From assembly GCF_016820555.1 (NCBI RefSeq), contig NZ_JADHDW010000005.1, forward strand, positions 1-64,000: DNA of 64,000 nt, given 5' to 3'. Under the pieces are notes generated by a model. It was not told the origin of the DNA, made no database searches, and saw nothing but the letters and a program-made list of their open reading frames with translations. Of this stretch, positions 38,726 to 47,582 are shown piece after piece. The DNA comes from Bacillus sp. REN10 (lineage in GTDB: Bacteria > Bacillota > Bacilli > Bacillales > Domibacillaceae). Each line of letters starts with the position of its first letter. Position 1 is the first letter of the stretch. The position numbers were made by a program, and so were the translations under genes.

Positions 38726-38935
38726 ATGTTTCCATGAAAAATTCAGCTTTTGTCTACATGGGAACATGGAGGATAAAGTGAAACTTCGATCAGTGGGGGT
38801 TTTCTTCATCCCCCACTGATTGTTAGTTGAACGGATCGGGCGTTTACGGGCTGTTGATCCCCCACCTACACGTCTGCGCTTCTTCCGCCATGTTGATTGA
38901 GGTGGGGGTCTTACAGCCCGTTAATGCGGGATAAA
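38726..38935. mobile_element. Nested palindromic element, perhaps a solo IS200/IS605-type end
   Basis: Between speG and the GGDEF gene: ATGTTTCCATG (38726-38736) with CATGGGAACAT (38757-38767); TCAGTGGGGG (38790-38799) with CCCCCACTGA (38810-38819), perfect; and ACGGGCTGT plus CCCCCACCT (38846-38867) with AGGTGGGGG plus ACAGCCCGT (38900-38921). No transposase frame is present. Subterminal hairpins of this kind occur in IS200/IS605 and palindrome-associated elements, or in structured RNAs; assignment is tentative. Confidence 0.4.
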
Positions 38936-39130
38936 TGAAAACAAGGAACTGCTTCGTTACACAGCCCCTTGTCCATTCGGAAATATCACATTTCCGTTGC
39001 TTGATTCAAATCATAGAAAAATTGTTAATACTTTTGATCATCCCTCCGGCGAATGTTAAATCAAATGATTTTCGCCCCACTTTTTCAAGTGCCTCTTCAT
39101 CATCGATAATTAGTATTTTTGGTATCTTTT

Positions 39131-40765
39131 TCACCTATACAGCCGTTCAATTAGACGCAATATTCGTTCGGACACTTCTTGAATGTCAAATGGTTTCAGG
39201 ATATAATCATTGGCTCCAAGTTCGAGCGCTTTCAGTATATCTTCCTCACTTTTTTGACCCGTTAACATCAAAACAAGTACATTATTTGAAGAATAACTTG
39301 CTCTCAGTTTCTTCAATACGTCTATTCCATCCATGATTGGCATCATGCCGTCTAATAAAATGATATATTTCCCTTCGGATGTGTACCAATCTGACTCTAG
39401 AAACGTAACGCCATCGCTAAATGGTACTACTTCTATTTCATACTTATTACTGGACTGCCATGAAGCGAAATAATTCGTGATCATTTCTCGTACAACATAC
39501 ACATCATCCACGACGATAATCGTCACTTTCACCCGTTTCTTCACTTCTTCCATATGGGAGCCAAAGACCATTCTCTGATTTCTTCCGGATTGCTTCGCCA
39601 AATAAAGCGCTTGATCGGCTTCCTCTAACAACTGTTCTGGATGAAGCTTGTCTTTTTTTGCCTGTGCAATTCCGGCAGAAAAAGTAACTTGAAACTCTTC
39701 TCCTTTAGCAGAAAATATTTGTTGCGCCATCGCTTCACGCAGTTGTTCAAGTATATGATGCGCCGTATCCGTCGTGCTGTTTGGCAGTAAAAGAACGAAC
39801 TCCTCGCCGCCATAGCGGCACCCTATATATTGATCACCTGCGATCTTTTTGATCCATGCGGCAAAACTTTGCAGTACCTCATCTCCTACTAGATGACCGT
39901 ACGTATCATTAATCTTTTTAAAGTCGTCTAAGTCAATCATCGCAATAGTAAATGGCTCAGCTGTTCGTTCAAACTGCTGAATGAGCTGTTGAAGACTGGC
40001 ATTCATATATTTGCGATTGTATAGCTGGGTTAGCTCATCCGTAATAATCGAACGTTCTAAGTCTCTTTTATACATTAAACGGTTATGAACATAGGCAAGT
40101 AAAACTTCCGGATTGATCGGTTTGATGAGAAAATCTAATGCCCCTATCTGATAAGATCGTATTTGATTATCTGGGCTATTATCTTCACTAATCATCGCCA
40201 CAACGACACGTTCTTTTCTGACTTTATTCATAATATCTTCTAATACAGTAAAGCCATTAATATCAGGTAACGTAATATCTAAAAAGATCATTGCTGGCTT
40301 GATTTCGTACATTAGCTCTAATCCGCGCTGACCATGATGAGCAAGGATAACGGAATATCCCTCTCTTTCGAGCAAATCTTTCATGAACGTCATAAAGGTA
40401 ATATCATCATCAATCACTAAAATAAAGTCCTTTACCGACTGTTCTTTCAGCAAAGAACAGTCTTGGTTCTCTTGATGAGACACCACTCCGTTTTTCGTAT
40501 AAAAAGCGACCCCTTCTATTAAGGGAGAGAAATATTCTTGCCATTCCGATGTTTGCCACTCCGTTTGTCCATTTTCTTTCAATAGAGTCAACTTTTCGGT
40601 CGCAATCATACTCATCTCATGTAAACCCATTGTTCCTGCGGTTCCCTTTAACGTGTGCAGAAAAAAATACAGCTCTTGTTCCAAAATAAATGTCCGTTCT
40701 CCCCATTTTTGAAATTCCACTTGCATTCGCTCATACATTATTTGTTGATATTGTTCTTTGCTCAT
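39131..40765 (-). CDS. Hpt-REC-GGDEF-REC diguanylate cyclase
   Basis: A 544-residue signalling protein. An N-terminal histidine phosphotransfer domain has the phosphorylatable His in FFLHTLKGTAGTMG (residue 37); a receiver follows (VIDDD, FLDITLPDINGF, KPI); then a GGDEF domain with active-site YGGEEF; then a second receiver (IIVVDD, LLDGMMPIMDGID, MLTG, KPF). It would make cyclic di-GMP under phosphorelay input. No kinase gene is near. I start at ATG 40765 with GGAG upstream. Confidence 0.9.
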   Translation of the reverse strand: MSKEQYQQIMYERMQVEFQKWGERTFILEQELYFFLHTLKGTAGTMGLHEMSMIATEKLTLLKENGQTEWQTSEWQEYFSPLIEGVAFYTKNGVVSHQENQDCSLLKEQSVKDFILVIDDDITFMTFMKDLLEREGYSVILAHHGQRGLELMYEIKPAMIFLDITLPDINGFTVLEDIMNKVRKERVVVAMISEDNSPDNQIRSYQIGALDFLIKPINPEVLLAYVHNRLMYKRDLERSIITDELTQLYNRKYMNASLQQLIQQFERTAEPFTIAMIDLDDFKKINDTYGHLVGDEVLQSFAAWIKKIAGDQYIGCRYGGEEFVLLLPNSTTDTAHHILEQLREAMAQQIFSAKGEEFQVTFSAGIAQAKKDKLHPEQLLEEADQALYLAKQSGRNQRMVFGSHMEEVKKRVKVTIIVVDDVYVVREMITNYFASWQSSNKYEIEVVPFSDGVTFLESDWYTSEGKYIILLDGMMPIMDGIDVLKKLRASYSSNNVLVLMLTGQKSEEDILKALELGANDYILKPFDIQEVSERILRLIERLYR

Positions 40766-40956
40766 CTTAACCGCTCCAGTTTTAGGAAATACTCTCATAG
40801 TAGCCCTGTGTTACTTATTATCTTGCTATTTTTAATGGATTTTCATACGCTCAATCAAAAAGGGGGTCGCTTCCCTGTTCACGTAGAGCAAGGTCGTTGT
40901 CACATTCACCACAAGAAAAAGCCAGTTACCGCTAACGATAACTGACTTTTCGTCTT

Positions 40957-42141
40957 CTACATCTCTGCTTCTTCTAAATACGTCTCCTCTTCTGTAGCTA
41001 AAATCAGGCCCAATTCATAATGTTCGCCTTGATAAAGAGACGATTGGACAAAGCGAATTTCTCCTTTAATATCAATCACCTCTAACTTGCAATACGCCGC
41101 ATTTTTCTGGAGCGCAGCGTAAAATTCGGTTTCGGTGTTGACTTCGACTCCATTCGCTTTATAGACAATTTCTCCGATCTTCAGCTTCATCTTTTTCGCT
41201 GGAGAAAGCGGCAAAATACCTAAGATCATGACCCCTCTTGGCTGTGGAGTAAAGAAATAATGACGATTTTGTTCATAAGAATAATGACGCCAAGCAATCC
41301 AAATTCGCATAATGACCGCAAAAACGATGGCGCCAATCGCAAACATCGGCTGCCAGTACGCAGCAACAGCCAATAATAACGTACATACTCCAGAAGCGAT
41401 AATATTTTTTCCTGTCACTTTCACCGCAAGCTCCGGCAACGTGCTTTTAATCCATTGGACGAAGCCGATTAAAAAAGGATATAAAATGAACGTATACTTT
41501 TCTGCTCCAATGGAAATGACGGGCCACCAAGAAAACGGCGCCGATAAGTCACCAGCAGGTACGACAAGAAAAACGGGAACGAGCCATAAGCGTTGAGCCA
41601 CATGCACGCCCACTTGTAAACCGCGCGGACTTTGAACAAGCCGAGGAGACGTGCCTTGCCACCCTCTTTTTAAAATCAGTACACCTTCTGCTATCATCAA
41701 TAAGCCCATCACAATAGCCAGCGTCAGCAAAATATGGCTGAATGATAACTGATCATACGAAATAAATGCCCACCCTAGCTGATCAGCCGACAACAAGATG
41801 ACAAAAGCAAGCCCGATCGTCCAGGCAGGAGAGAGGAAGCGGAAGCCGCCCACACTTAAAATAATCGTCAGCGCTGCGATAAAATTCAATACATCTAGCG
41901 GCACTGTGAGCCCTGCTGTGATCGTGATGACTGATAACAACAAGCCAAGCAATAAACTAGAAGGCAAAATGTAGCGCACTTCATCGTAAAGATCATACAC
42001 GCGTGTGTCAAAATCTTTCCGCTCTCGATTGACGCGGAACATGCCGACAACCGCCGCTAACAGAAATGAAAAATAAAAGATCGGATGAATAAACAGCCTG
42101 CCTATTCCGATCAATAACTCAAGTAACCATTCTTGTACCAT
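40957..42141 (-). CDS. minJ: Cell-division topological determinant MinJ
   Basis: A 394-residue membrane protein with about eight N-terminal hydrophobic segments and a C-terminal PDZ domain (residues 300-380, MILGILPLSPAKKMKLKIGE). In B. subtilis MinJ bridges DivIVA and MinD and restricts FtsZ to mid-cell; place beside ctpB is the same. The length agrees with MinJ (397 in B. subtilis). Confidence 0.9.
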   Translation of the reverse strand: MVQEWLLELLIGIGRLFIHPIFYFSFLLAAVVGMFRVNRERKDFDTRVYDLYDEVRYILPSSLLLGLLLSVITITAGLTVPLDVLNFIAALTIILSVGGFRFLSPAWTIGLAFVILLSADQLGWAFISYDQLSFSHILLTLAIVMGLLMIAEGVLILKRGWQGTSPRLVQSPRGLQVGVHVAQRLWLVPVFLVVPAGDLSAPFSWWPVISIGAEKYTFILYPFLIGFVQWIKSTLPELAVKVTGKNIIASGVCTLLLAVAAYWQPMFAIGAIVFAVIMRIWIAWRHYSYEQNRHYFFTPQPRGVMILGILPLSPAKKMKLKIGEIVYKANGVEVNTETEFYAALQKNAAYCKLEVIDIKGEIRFVQSSLYQGEHYELGLILATEEETYLEEAEM

Positions 42142-42188
42142 CGCGTCACCAACCTTACTTTCCTATTCATTTTATTTATCATTGTACC

Positions 42189-42224
42189 AAAAAAAGCTTA
42201 ACGATGGGGCGCTAAGCTTTTTTC
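42189..42224 (-). terminator. Terminator after ctpB
   Basis: AAAAAAGCTTA / TAAGCTTTTTT (42190-42200 with 42213-42223), between ctpB and minJ, so minJ probably has its own promoter as well. Confidence 0.8.
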
Positions 42225-42244
42225 TTTTGCTTCAAGCTCTTTCT

Positions 42245-43684
42245 TTACGGCTGTTTACTTCTTAAATAGCTAAGAGCGGCTTGAAGCTGGCGATCATTCT
42301 TTTCTTTCTTCATTTCTTCCATCCACTTCTGTTCCAAGCGGTCCGCTGTTTTCCGATCAATCACCCCTGTTTGTTCCATCCCTGCTTGAAGCTGTAGCGC
42401 ACGGACCGCTTTTTCCGTCGCTTTATTAAAATAGCCATCCGTTCGCCCTGGGCCATACCCGAGCCCCTCCAACATCATTTGCGCACTTTTAATGCTGTCA
42501 TTATTCATTTCCCGTTTCAGCGGCTTCTCGACTTGAAGCGGATGAGCATAAAAATAGTCTGGCTGCCGCACTTCAATATCCGGGCGAATTCCTTTTTGAT
42601 GAATCCAGCGGCCTTCTGGTGTCAACCATTTATGCGTCGTCAGCTTTAAATTGCTGCCATCTCCAAGCGGCACGGGCTGTTGGACGGTTCCCTTTCCAAA
42701 AGTCGTTTCTCCAATAATTTTATAGCCTTCTGCTTCTTGCAGGGCACCAGCCAAAATTTCAGAAGCGGAGGCGCTGCCTTGGTCCGTCAATACGGCAATC
42801 GGATACGGCTTGACTTTTTCCCTTTTAGAAAAGTACGGAAGTTTCCGGCCGTTGCGGTCTTCAATTTGTAAATACGGGCGATTTTCTGTGACGAATTCCT
42901 TTAAGATCTCTTCCACGCTTAATAAAAAGCCGCCTGGGTTTCCGCGCACATCAATTAATAGCCCGTCTAGGCTTTTCTTCTCTAGCTTATTCAACTCTCG
43001 CTTAAATTCCTTCGCTGTGTCTTCTGAGAACGAGGTAATTTGAATGACGCCAATCGGTTTCCCTTGCTTCTTATTGATTTTAGCGATCACCGTTTCCAAC
43101 GGGATTTCATTGCGTGTCACTTTCACATCCAGCGGTTTCGTCATTCCTGGACGGACAATGCCGATCGTAACGCTTGTCCCTTTTTTACCGCGAATTTTCT
43201 TCGTCGCTTCAAAAATGGTCAACCCGCTCACCGATTGTCCATTAATCGAAACGATTTGATCTTTTGGCTTCAATCCCGCTTTTTCAGCTGGGGAATCTTT
43301 AAACGGAGCCACGATGAGCAACTTTCCATCTTCTATGGTAATCTCTGCTCCAATCCCTCCAAAAGAAGAGTCTAACGATTCTTCAAACTGCTTCACTGTT
43401 TCAGCGTCCATATACACAGAATAAGGATCTTTTAATGAGGCGACCATCCCATCGATCGCTCCTTCAATCAGCTTCGAACGATCCACTTTAGACACGTATT
43501 GATTCCCAATCATTTCATAAGCCGTCTGCACTTTCGTCAGCTCATCCGGTACTTTATCCGATGGCGGCGGCTGTTCTATCTTCTCCTCCTTCGCATCCCA
43601 AGCAAACAGCCCAGCGTACATCCCTCCCGCTCCTGAAAAAAAAGAAGCCGCCATCGCCACAACAATCCATTTTCTTCGCACCAT
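42245..43684 (-). CDS. ctpB: Carboxy-terminal processing protease CtpB
   Basis: A 479-residue S41 serine protease: N-terminal membrane anchor (residues 1-30), PDZ domain (about 95-180, FGGIGAEITIEDGKLLIVAP), protease core with the nucleophile in DQGSASASEILAGAL and the catalytic Lys in FGKGTVQ, and a C-terminal peptidoglycan-binding domain (about 395-460). In B. subtilis CtpB cleaves SpoIVFA to trigger sigma-K activation in sporulation. I start at ATG 43684 with GGAGGGGG upstream. Confidence 0.95.
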   Translation of the reverse strand: MVRRKWIVVAMAASFFSGAGGMYAGLFAWDAKEEKIEQPPPSDKVPDELTKVQTAYEMIGNQYVSKVDRSKLIEGAIDGMVASLKDPYSVYMDAETVKQFEESLDSSFGGIGAEITIEDGKLLIVAPFKDSPAEKAGLKPKDQIVSINGQSVSGLTIFEATKKIRGKKGTSVTIGIVRPGMTKPLDVKVTRNEIPLETVIAKINKKQGKPIGVIQITSFSEDTAKEFKRELNKLEKKSLDGLLIDVRGNPGGFLLSVEEILKEFVTENRPYLQIEDRNGRKLPYFSKREKVKPYPIAVLTDQGSASASEILAGALQEAEGYKIIGETTFGKGTVQQPVPLGDGSNLKLTTHKWLTPEGRWIHQKGIRPDIEVRQPDYFYAHPLQVEKPLKREMNNDSIKSAQMMLEGLGYGPGRTDGYFNKATEKAVRALQLQAGMEQTGVIDRKTADRLEQKWMEEMKKEKNDRQLQAALSYLRSKQP

Positions 43685-43823
43685 TTTGCCCCCTCCAATG
43701 TGGAAAGCTTCCAAAAGCTGCCTTTACAACAAGACAACCTCCCTATCCTACCCTATGAAAAAAACAGGAAAAATATGAACAAGGGGTCTGTCTCCAAAAA
43801 GGAAACAAACCCCTCTCTATCAC

Positions 43824-44396
43824 TTATTTAAGTTCACTAACAAGCTGTTTCATCATCTCTTCATCCATTGGACCAGTGATGACTTGGTGAATCGTCCCAT
43901 CGGTGTTGAGCACATACGTCGTTGGAATGGTGAAAGCCTTATATGTTTTCCCTAGGTCTCCTGTTTCATCTAGCAAAATCGGGAAAGTTAACTCATATTG
44001 TTTCGCAAAATCAGCCACTGCCTCTTTCCCTTTATCATTCTTCGTCAAGTTAACCGCAAGAATTTCCACATTGTTCTTTTCTGCTTCTGCTTCATAATAC
44101 TTTTGCATATGCGGCATTTCCGCTTTACAAGGCGGACACCAAGTAGCCCAAAAATTTAGAAAGACTTTCTTCCCTTTATAATCAGATAAAGACACTTCCT
44201 TGCCTTCCGTCGTCTGAAGCGTAAAGTCCGGTGCTTTTTCTCCAATAGCAAATCCTTCTTTCCCCTGACTATCTGATGCTTTCATTCCCACATTCTCAAC
44301 TTCTGTTACTTCTTGACGATCCTTCATAATATTCACCGCTGCGATCCCGACTAACAAAATCAGCAACAACAGCCCAAACCATTTTTTATCCAACAT
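43824..44396 (-). CDS. ResA/TlpA-like thiol-disulfide oxidoreductase
   Basis: A 190-residue extracytoplasmic thioredoxin-fold protein with one N-terminal membrane anchor (residues 7-23) and active-site WCPPC (Cys87, Cys90). AKQYELTFPILLDETG and the cis-Pro in TIPTTYVL fit ResA/StoA/YneN-type proteins, which reduce apocytochrome c or spore-coat-related disulfides. Its gene overlaps the preceding membrane-protein gene by 11 bases. Which paralog it is cannot be told. Confidence 0.9.
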   Translation of the reverse strand: MLDKKWFGLLLLILLVGIAAVNIMKDRQEVTEVENVGMKASDSQGKEGFAIGEKAPDFTLQTTEGKEVSLSDYKGKKVFLNFWATWCPPCKAEMPHMQKYYEAEAEKNNVEILAVNLTKNDKGKEAVADFAKQYELTFPILLDETGDLGKTYKAFTIPTTYVLNTDGTIHQVITGPMDEEMMKQLVSELK

Positions 44397-44967
44397 TCTT
44401 CCTCCTTAACATCACAAAATAGACAGCCATCACGCTATACGATAATCCATTCATTGAAAATAGGTTTCCTGCCCAAGATTCAAAGAGCAATTGCCACAAA
44501 GTAAAGAGCATCAGCACTTGTAACGGGCTTCTTCTAAAAAAGGCTAAAGCCGCTGCTCCACCAGCGAAACGAAAGAGATCAAGCCCTCCTGCTTGTCCAT
44601 TCAGCATGGCTAGAAGCCCTTCAAAGAGCACGATCATCATGAGCCAAATCTGAATGGCATCATTCCACTGTTGCCTTGGCCATTTCCAAAAGACATATAA
44701 ACAGACGATAATGAATGCAAGCCAAAATCCTTTGCCTCCACCATTAAAATATAATAAAGACATCGGTGCTTCCATGACGATGGAGAAGCTAAAGATAACG
44801 ATACTAAATTTCCAAACAAGAATAAATAAAAATACCGCATTTCCATACAGATCTACGATTTTTTTCTCTTTCTTGCACCAAAGGTAGAAGCTGAGCAGCA
44901 AAAAAGCGAGAACAAAAGCAAGCTGCGAGGCGGGAACAGTGAGCGCGCCAATCGTATACCATCTCAT
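44386..44967 (-). CDS. Polytopic membrane protein, partner of ResA-like protein
   Basis: A 193-residue very hydrophobic protein with about six membrane segments. It is not CcdA: no conserved cysteine pair, only scattered Cys near residues 31 and 89. A TGGAG site precedes the ATG. The 11-base overlap with the ResA-like gene implies translational coupling and joint function. I do not recognise the family. Confidence 0.75.
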   Translation of the reverse strand: MRWYTIGALTVPASQLAFVLAFLLLSFYLWCKKEKKIVDLYGNAVFLFILVWKFSIVIFSFSIVMEAPMSLLYFNGGGKGFWLAFIIVCLYVFWKWPRQQWNDAIQIWLMMIVLFEGLLAMLNGQAGGLDLFRFAGGAAALAFFRRSPLQVLMLFTLWQLLFESWAGNLFSMNGLSYSVMAVYFVMLRRKNVG

Positions 44968-45085
44968 TTTATCTTATTCTCCACGTATAAATCATGATTA
45001 TTGTATCTGTTTCCTGACATATCACTCTCTCCTTCAATACCTTAGTAGGTATCATATAATAAAGAGCTCTTATCGTCCACTATGT

Positions 45086-45125
45086 AAAAAGTGAGCGTCC
45101 TATCAGCAGGATGCTCACTTTTTTC
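45086..45125 (-). terminator. Terminator after the YjcZ-type gene
   Basis: AAAAAGTGAGC with inner TCCT pairs with AGGA and GCTCACTTTTT, around the loop ATCAGC; 15 bases beyond the micro-gene stop. Confidence 0.85.
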
Positions 45126-45139
45126 TTGCCTCGTTTTGT

Positions 45140-45232
45140 TTAGTACCAGCCGATGTAAGCAGACCCAACAATAATTAACAAAATGAACAATACAACGATT
45201 AACGCGAAGCCGCCTCCGTATCCGCAACTCAT
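45140..45232 (-). CDS. YjcZ-family sporulation micro-protein
   Basis: A 30-residue ORF: MSCGYGGGFALIVVLFILLI and then IVGSAYIGWY. The Gly-rich SCGYGGGFALIVVLFILLII signature defines the YjcZ/SscA-like small proteins of Bacillus, single-helix membrane peptides made in sporulation (SscA is a spore-coat assembly factor). GGGGAGGTG lies before the ATG. It has its own terminator. Too short for usual gene finders. Confidence 0.9.
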   Translation of the reverse strand: MSCGYGGGFALIVVLFILLIIVGSAYIGWY

Positions 45233-45359
45233 TTGCTACACCTCCCCTTTCACTTACAATTACAATTTATTCAAAAGGGAAGACTTTGCGTGGGCATTTG
45301 CCTAATATTAAAAGTTGAACGGGCAAATTTGCCTGAGCAGTCACGGATCAGCTATCTCA

Positions 45360-45402
45360 AAAAAAAGCTGTCTACCCACATAAAGGACAGACAACTTTTC
45401 AT
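45360..45402 (-). terminator. Terminator after the M23 peptidase gene
   Basis: AAGCTGTCT pairs with AGACAACTT with one mismatch, flanked by A/T runs, directly beyond the stop at 45403. Confidence 0.7.
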
Positions 45403-46680
45403 TTAAAAATTGACATATTTTCTTGGATCGACCGCATGGGATTTCGATGGTGTCCATGGGCCTTCATGCACTTCAAAGTGTAAATGCTGACCGAAAGAAT
45501 GACCGGTATTCCCCATATATCCAATCGTTTGGCCTTTTGACACATGTCCGCTTTCGACAAGACGCTCAGACATATGCGCATAAACCGTTGTCAGCACTTG
45601 CCCATTGATGGAATGCGAAATAAAAATGACATTTCCGTAAGAAGACGAATAGTAGGAACGGCTAACGACTCCATCTGCCGCCGCCACAATCGGTACGCTC
45701 GTTTTATTTGCAATATCAATTCCTTTATGATCGCCTAAATCGCGATAGCCAAACTCTGAAGAAACACGCCCTTCAGCTGGTCTCATAAACGTACCAGATG
45801 TAACTACCGGCTTATCATCTGAACGGTTCGTTGTGGATACTTCCGGCGCAGCTGTCGAACCGCTTGAAGGAGCTGGACGTTGCTGCTCTTCTTTTGCTAA
45901 CCGTTCTTTCTCAGCCGCAATTGCTTCTTTAATCGATGCATCTTGAGAAGATAGAAGAGCTTTCTCTTCTTCTAGACTTAGCTTGTCATGATGGATTTCA
46001 TTTTCCTCAGAAGCCAAGGATTTCATCACCTGATCTTTGGCTGCTTTTTTCTGTTCTAATTCCGCTTTCAACGTTTCTAAACTTTGCAGCATGCCTTCAA
46101 GATTCGCTAATTTTTCTTTTACTTGTTTTTCATTTTCCTCTAGCTGGGCTTTATCTGTTTCTTGTTCTTGAAGAATTTCTTTATCGGCGTTCACTAATGT
46201 CGTCACCGCTGTAGCTCGATTGACGAAATCACCAAAGCTTTTCGCACCAAGGATGACGTCAACATAGCTGGCTGAACCGCCGCTTTTTTGCAGGGAACGT
46301 GCGCGATCATCCAAGATCACATTGCGTTCTTCAATGCGCTTCTTCAGCTCTTCAATTTCGGTTTGTAGCTTAGCAATCTCTGTTTTCGTCTGAGCAATCT
46401 TTTCTTGCTTCTCCCGAATGCTCGATTCAGCTTTCGTCACGTCATCATCTAGCTTCTTAATTTCAACAGCTAACTTGTCTTGTTGACCTTGAAGCTCATT
46501 GATTTTATTATTTTTTTCCGTGATGCTTTTCTCAAGATCTGATTGTTTATTTTGAATTTGATGCTGACGGCTCTCAAGATCTGATAATGTGGAAGCAGCT
46601 GCTTCTCCTGTTGCGCCGAATGTACCGCTCACACTGAGAGATGTCATTAATGCCACCGTAAGACCTACACGTTTCTTCAA
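45403..46680 (-). CDS. EnvC-like M23 peptidoglycan endopeptidase
   Basis: A 425-residue exported protein: signal peptide (residues 1-29, ending GEAAA-S), a long coiled coil (about 32-250, e.g. KNNKINELQGQQDKLAVEIK), a Ser/Thr/Pro linker and an M23 (LytM) domain with the zinc ligands in GDHKGIDIA and GQHLHFEVH. Both ligand motifs are intact, so it should be an active hydrolase. The TTG start at 46680 has AGAGGAGA upstream. It directly follows ftsX; an FtsEX-controlled coiled-coil plus hydrolase is the known EnvC/CwlO/PcsB theme. Confidence 0.92.
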   Translation of the reverse strand: MKKRVGLTVALMTSLSVSGTFGATGEAAASTLSDLESRQHQIQNKQSDLEKSITEKNNKINELQGQQDKLAVEIKKLDDDVTKAESSIREKQEKIAQTKTEIAKLQTEIEELKKRIEERNVILDDRARSLQKSGGSASYVDVILGAKSFGDFVNRATAVTTLVNADKEILQEQETDKAQLEENEKQVKEKLANLEGMLQSLETLKAELEQKKAAKDQVMKSLASEENEIHHDKLSLEEEKALLSSQDASIKEAIAAEKERLAKEEQQRPAPSSGSTAAPEVSTTNRSDDKPVVTSGTFMRPAEGRVSSEFGYRDLGDHKGIDIANKTSVPIVAAADGVVSRSYYSSSYGNVIFISHSINGQVLTTVYAHMSERLVESGHVSKGQTIGYMGNTGHSFGQHLHFEVHEGPWTPSKSHAVDPRKYVNF

Positions 46681-46697
46681 ACTGATTCTCCTCTTTC

Positions 46698-47582
46698 TTA
46701 TATTTTCAAGAATTTGCGCACCGACATCACACTTCCCCACATGCCGATAAATGCGCCAATTAATAAAACAATGCTGCTGATTTGAAGCACGAATGGAAAA
46801 TAATCAAGCATTTGCACAAGCTGTCCTTGCATATGCGTCGTAAATGCCTTCACTGCATAGTGATAACCGACCGCCACAACCGCTACCGGCAAGATCGAGC
46901 CGATCAGACCAATCCATAATCCTTCTAATAAAAAAGGCCAGCGAATAAACCAATTCGTTGCTCCTACTAATCTCATAATCTCAATTTCTTTACGACGAGC
47001 AAAAATCGTCATCTTAATCGTATTTGAAATTAAAAACATCGCGGTAAACACCAAGCCGATAATTAATACAAGTCCAATATTCCGGCCTGTCTTTAACACG
47101 TCAAATAGCTTTTCTACTTTCTGCTCCCCATACACAGCCGATTCAACCGAATCGAATGTTTCAATTTTTTTCGCTGCCTTAGGGGTATCTGTCGGGCGCT
47201 TTGTCTTGACAATAAACACATCGTAAAGTGGGTTTCTCTGCTCATATAACGCAAAGTCATCCCCTAAGTCCCGAATTAAATTATCTAACTCCTGCTCTTT
47301 AGAAGAGTAAGTGACACTCTCTACTTCAGGCAATTTTTGAATGTCATCCTTCAATAGTTGTTGATCTACTTCCTTTGCATCTAACGCAATATGAACACGC
47401 ACTTCTACATCATTTTCAATGTCTGTGGCAATTTTGTTCATATTCAAAATCACAACGAGGAACACCGCAACTAACAGCAGCGTCACGGTGACGGCTGAAG
47501 ACGCCGCAAAGGTCATCCAACCATTTCTCCTAAGATTCTTAAAGCTCTCGCGAAAATGACGTCGAACGGTACTAGGCTTCAT
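46698..47582 (-). CDS. ftsX: Cell division ABC transporter permease FtsX
   Basis: A 294-residue membrane protein with four helices (about 27-47, 180-200, 230-250, 272-290) and a large outer loop between the first two, which in FtsX binds the wall hydrolase it activates. NGWMTFAASSAVTVTLLLVAV is typical. I start at ATG 47582 as GAGGTG is 9 bases upstream, which lies inside the ftsE end; the next ATG at 47588 is too near the site. Confidence 0.95.
   Translation of the reverse strand: MKPSTVRRHFRESFKNLRRNGWMTFAASSAVTVTLLLVAVFLVVILNMNKIATDIENDVEVRVHIALDAKEVDQQLLKDDIQKLPEVESVTYSSKEQELDNLIRDLGDDFALYEQRNPLYDVFIVKTKRPTDTPKAAKKIETFDSVESAVYGEQKVEKLFDVLKTGRNIGLVLIIGLVFTAMFLISNTIKMTIFARRKEIEIMRLVGATNWFIRWPFLLEGLWIGLIGSILPVAVVAVGYHYAVKAFTTHMQGQLVQMLDYFPFVLQISSIVLLIGAFIGMWGSVMSVRKFLKI

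Noticed and set aside
38935-39336. A 133-residue frame on the + strand
   Set aside because: It begins inside the palindromic element and runs antisense through the C-terminus of the GGDEF protein.
45042-45227. A 61-residue Arg/Cys-rich frame
   Set aside because: It is a shadow of the YjcZ-type micro-gene on the same strand in another frame and reads through its terminator.
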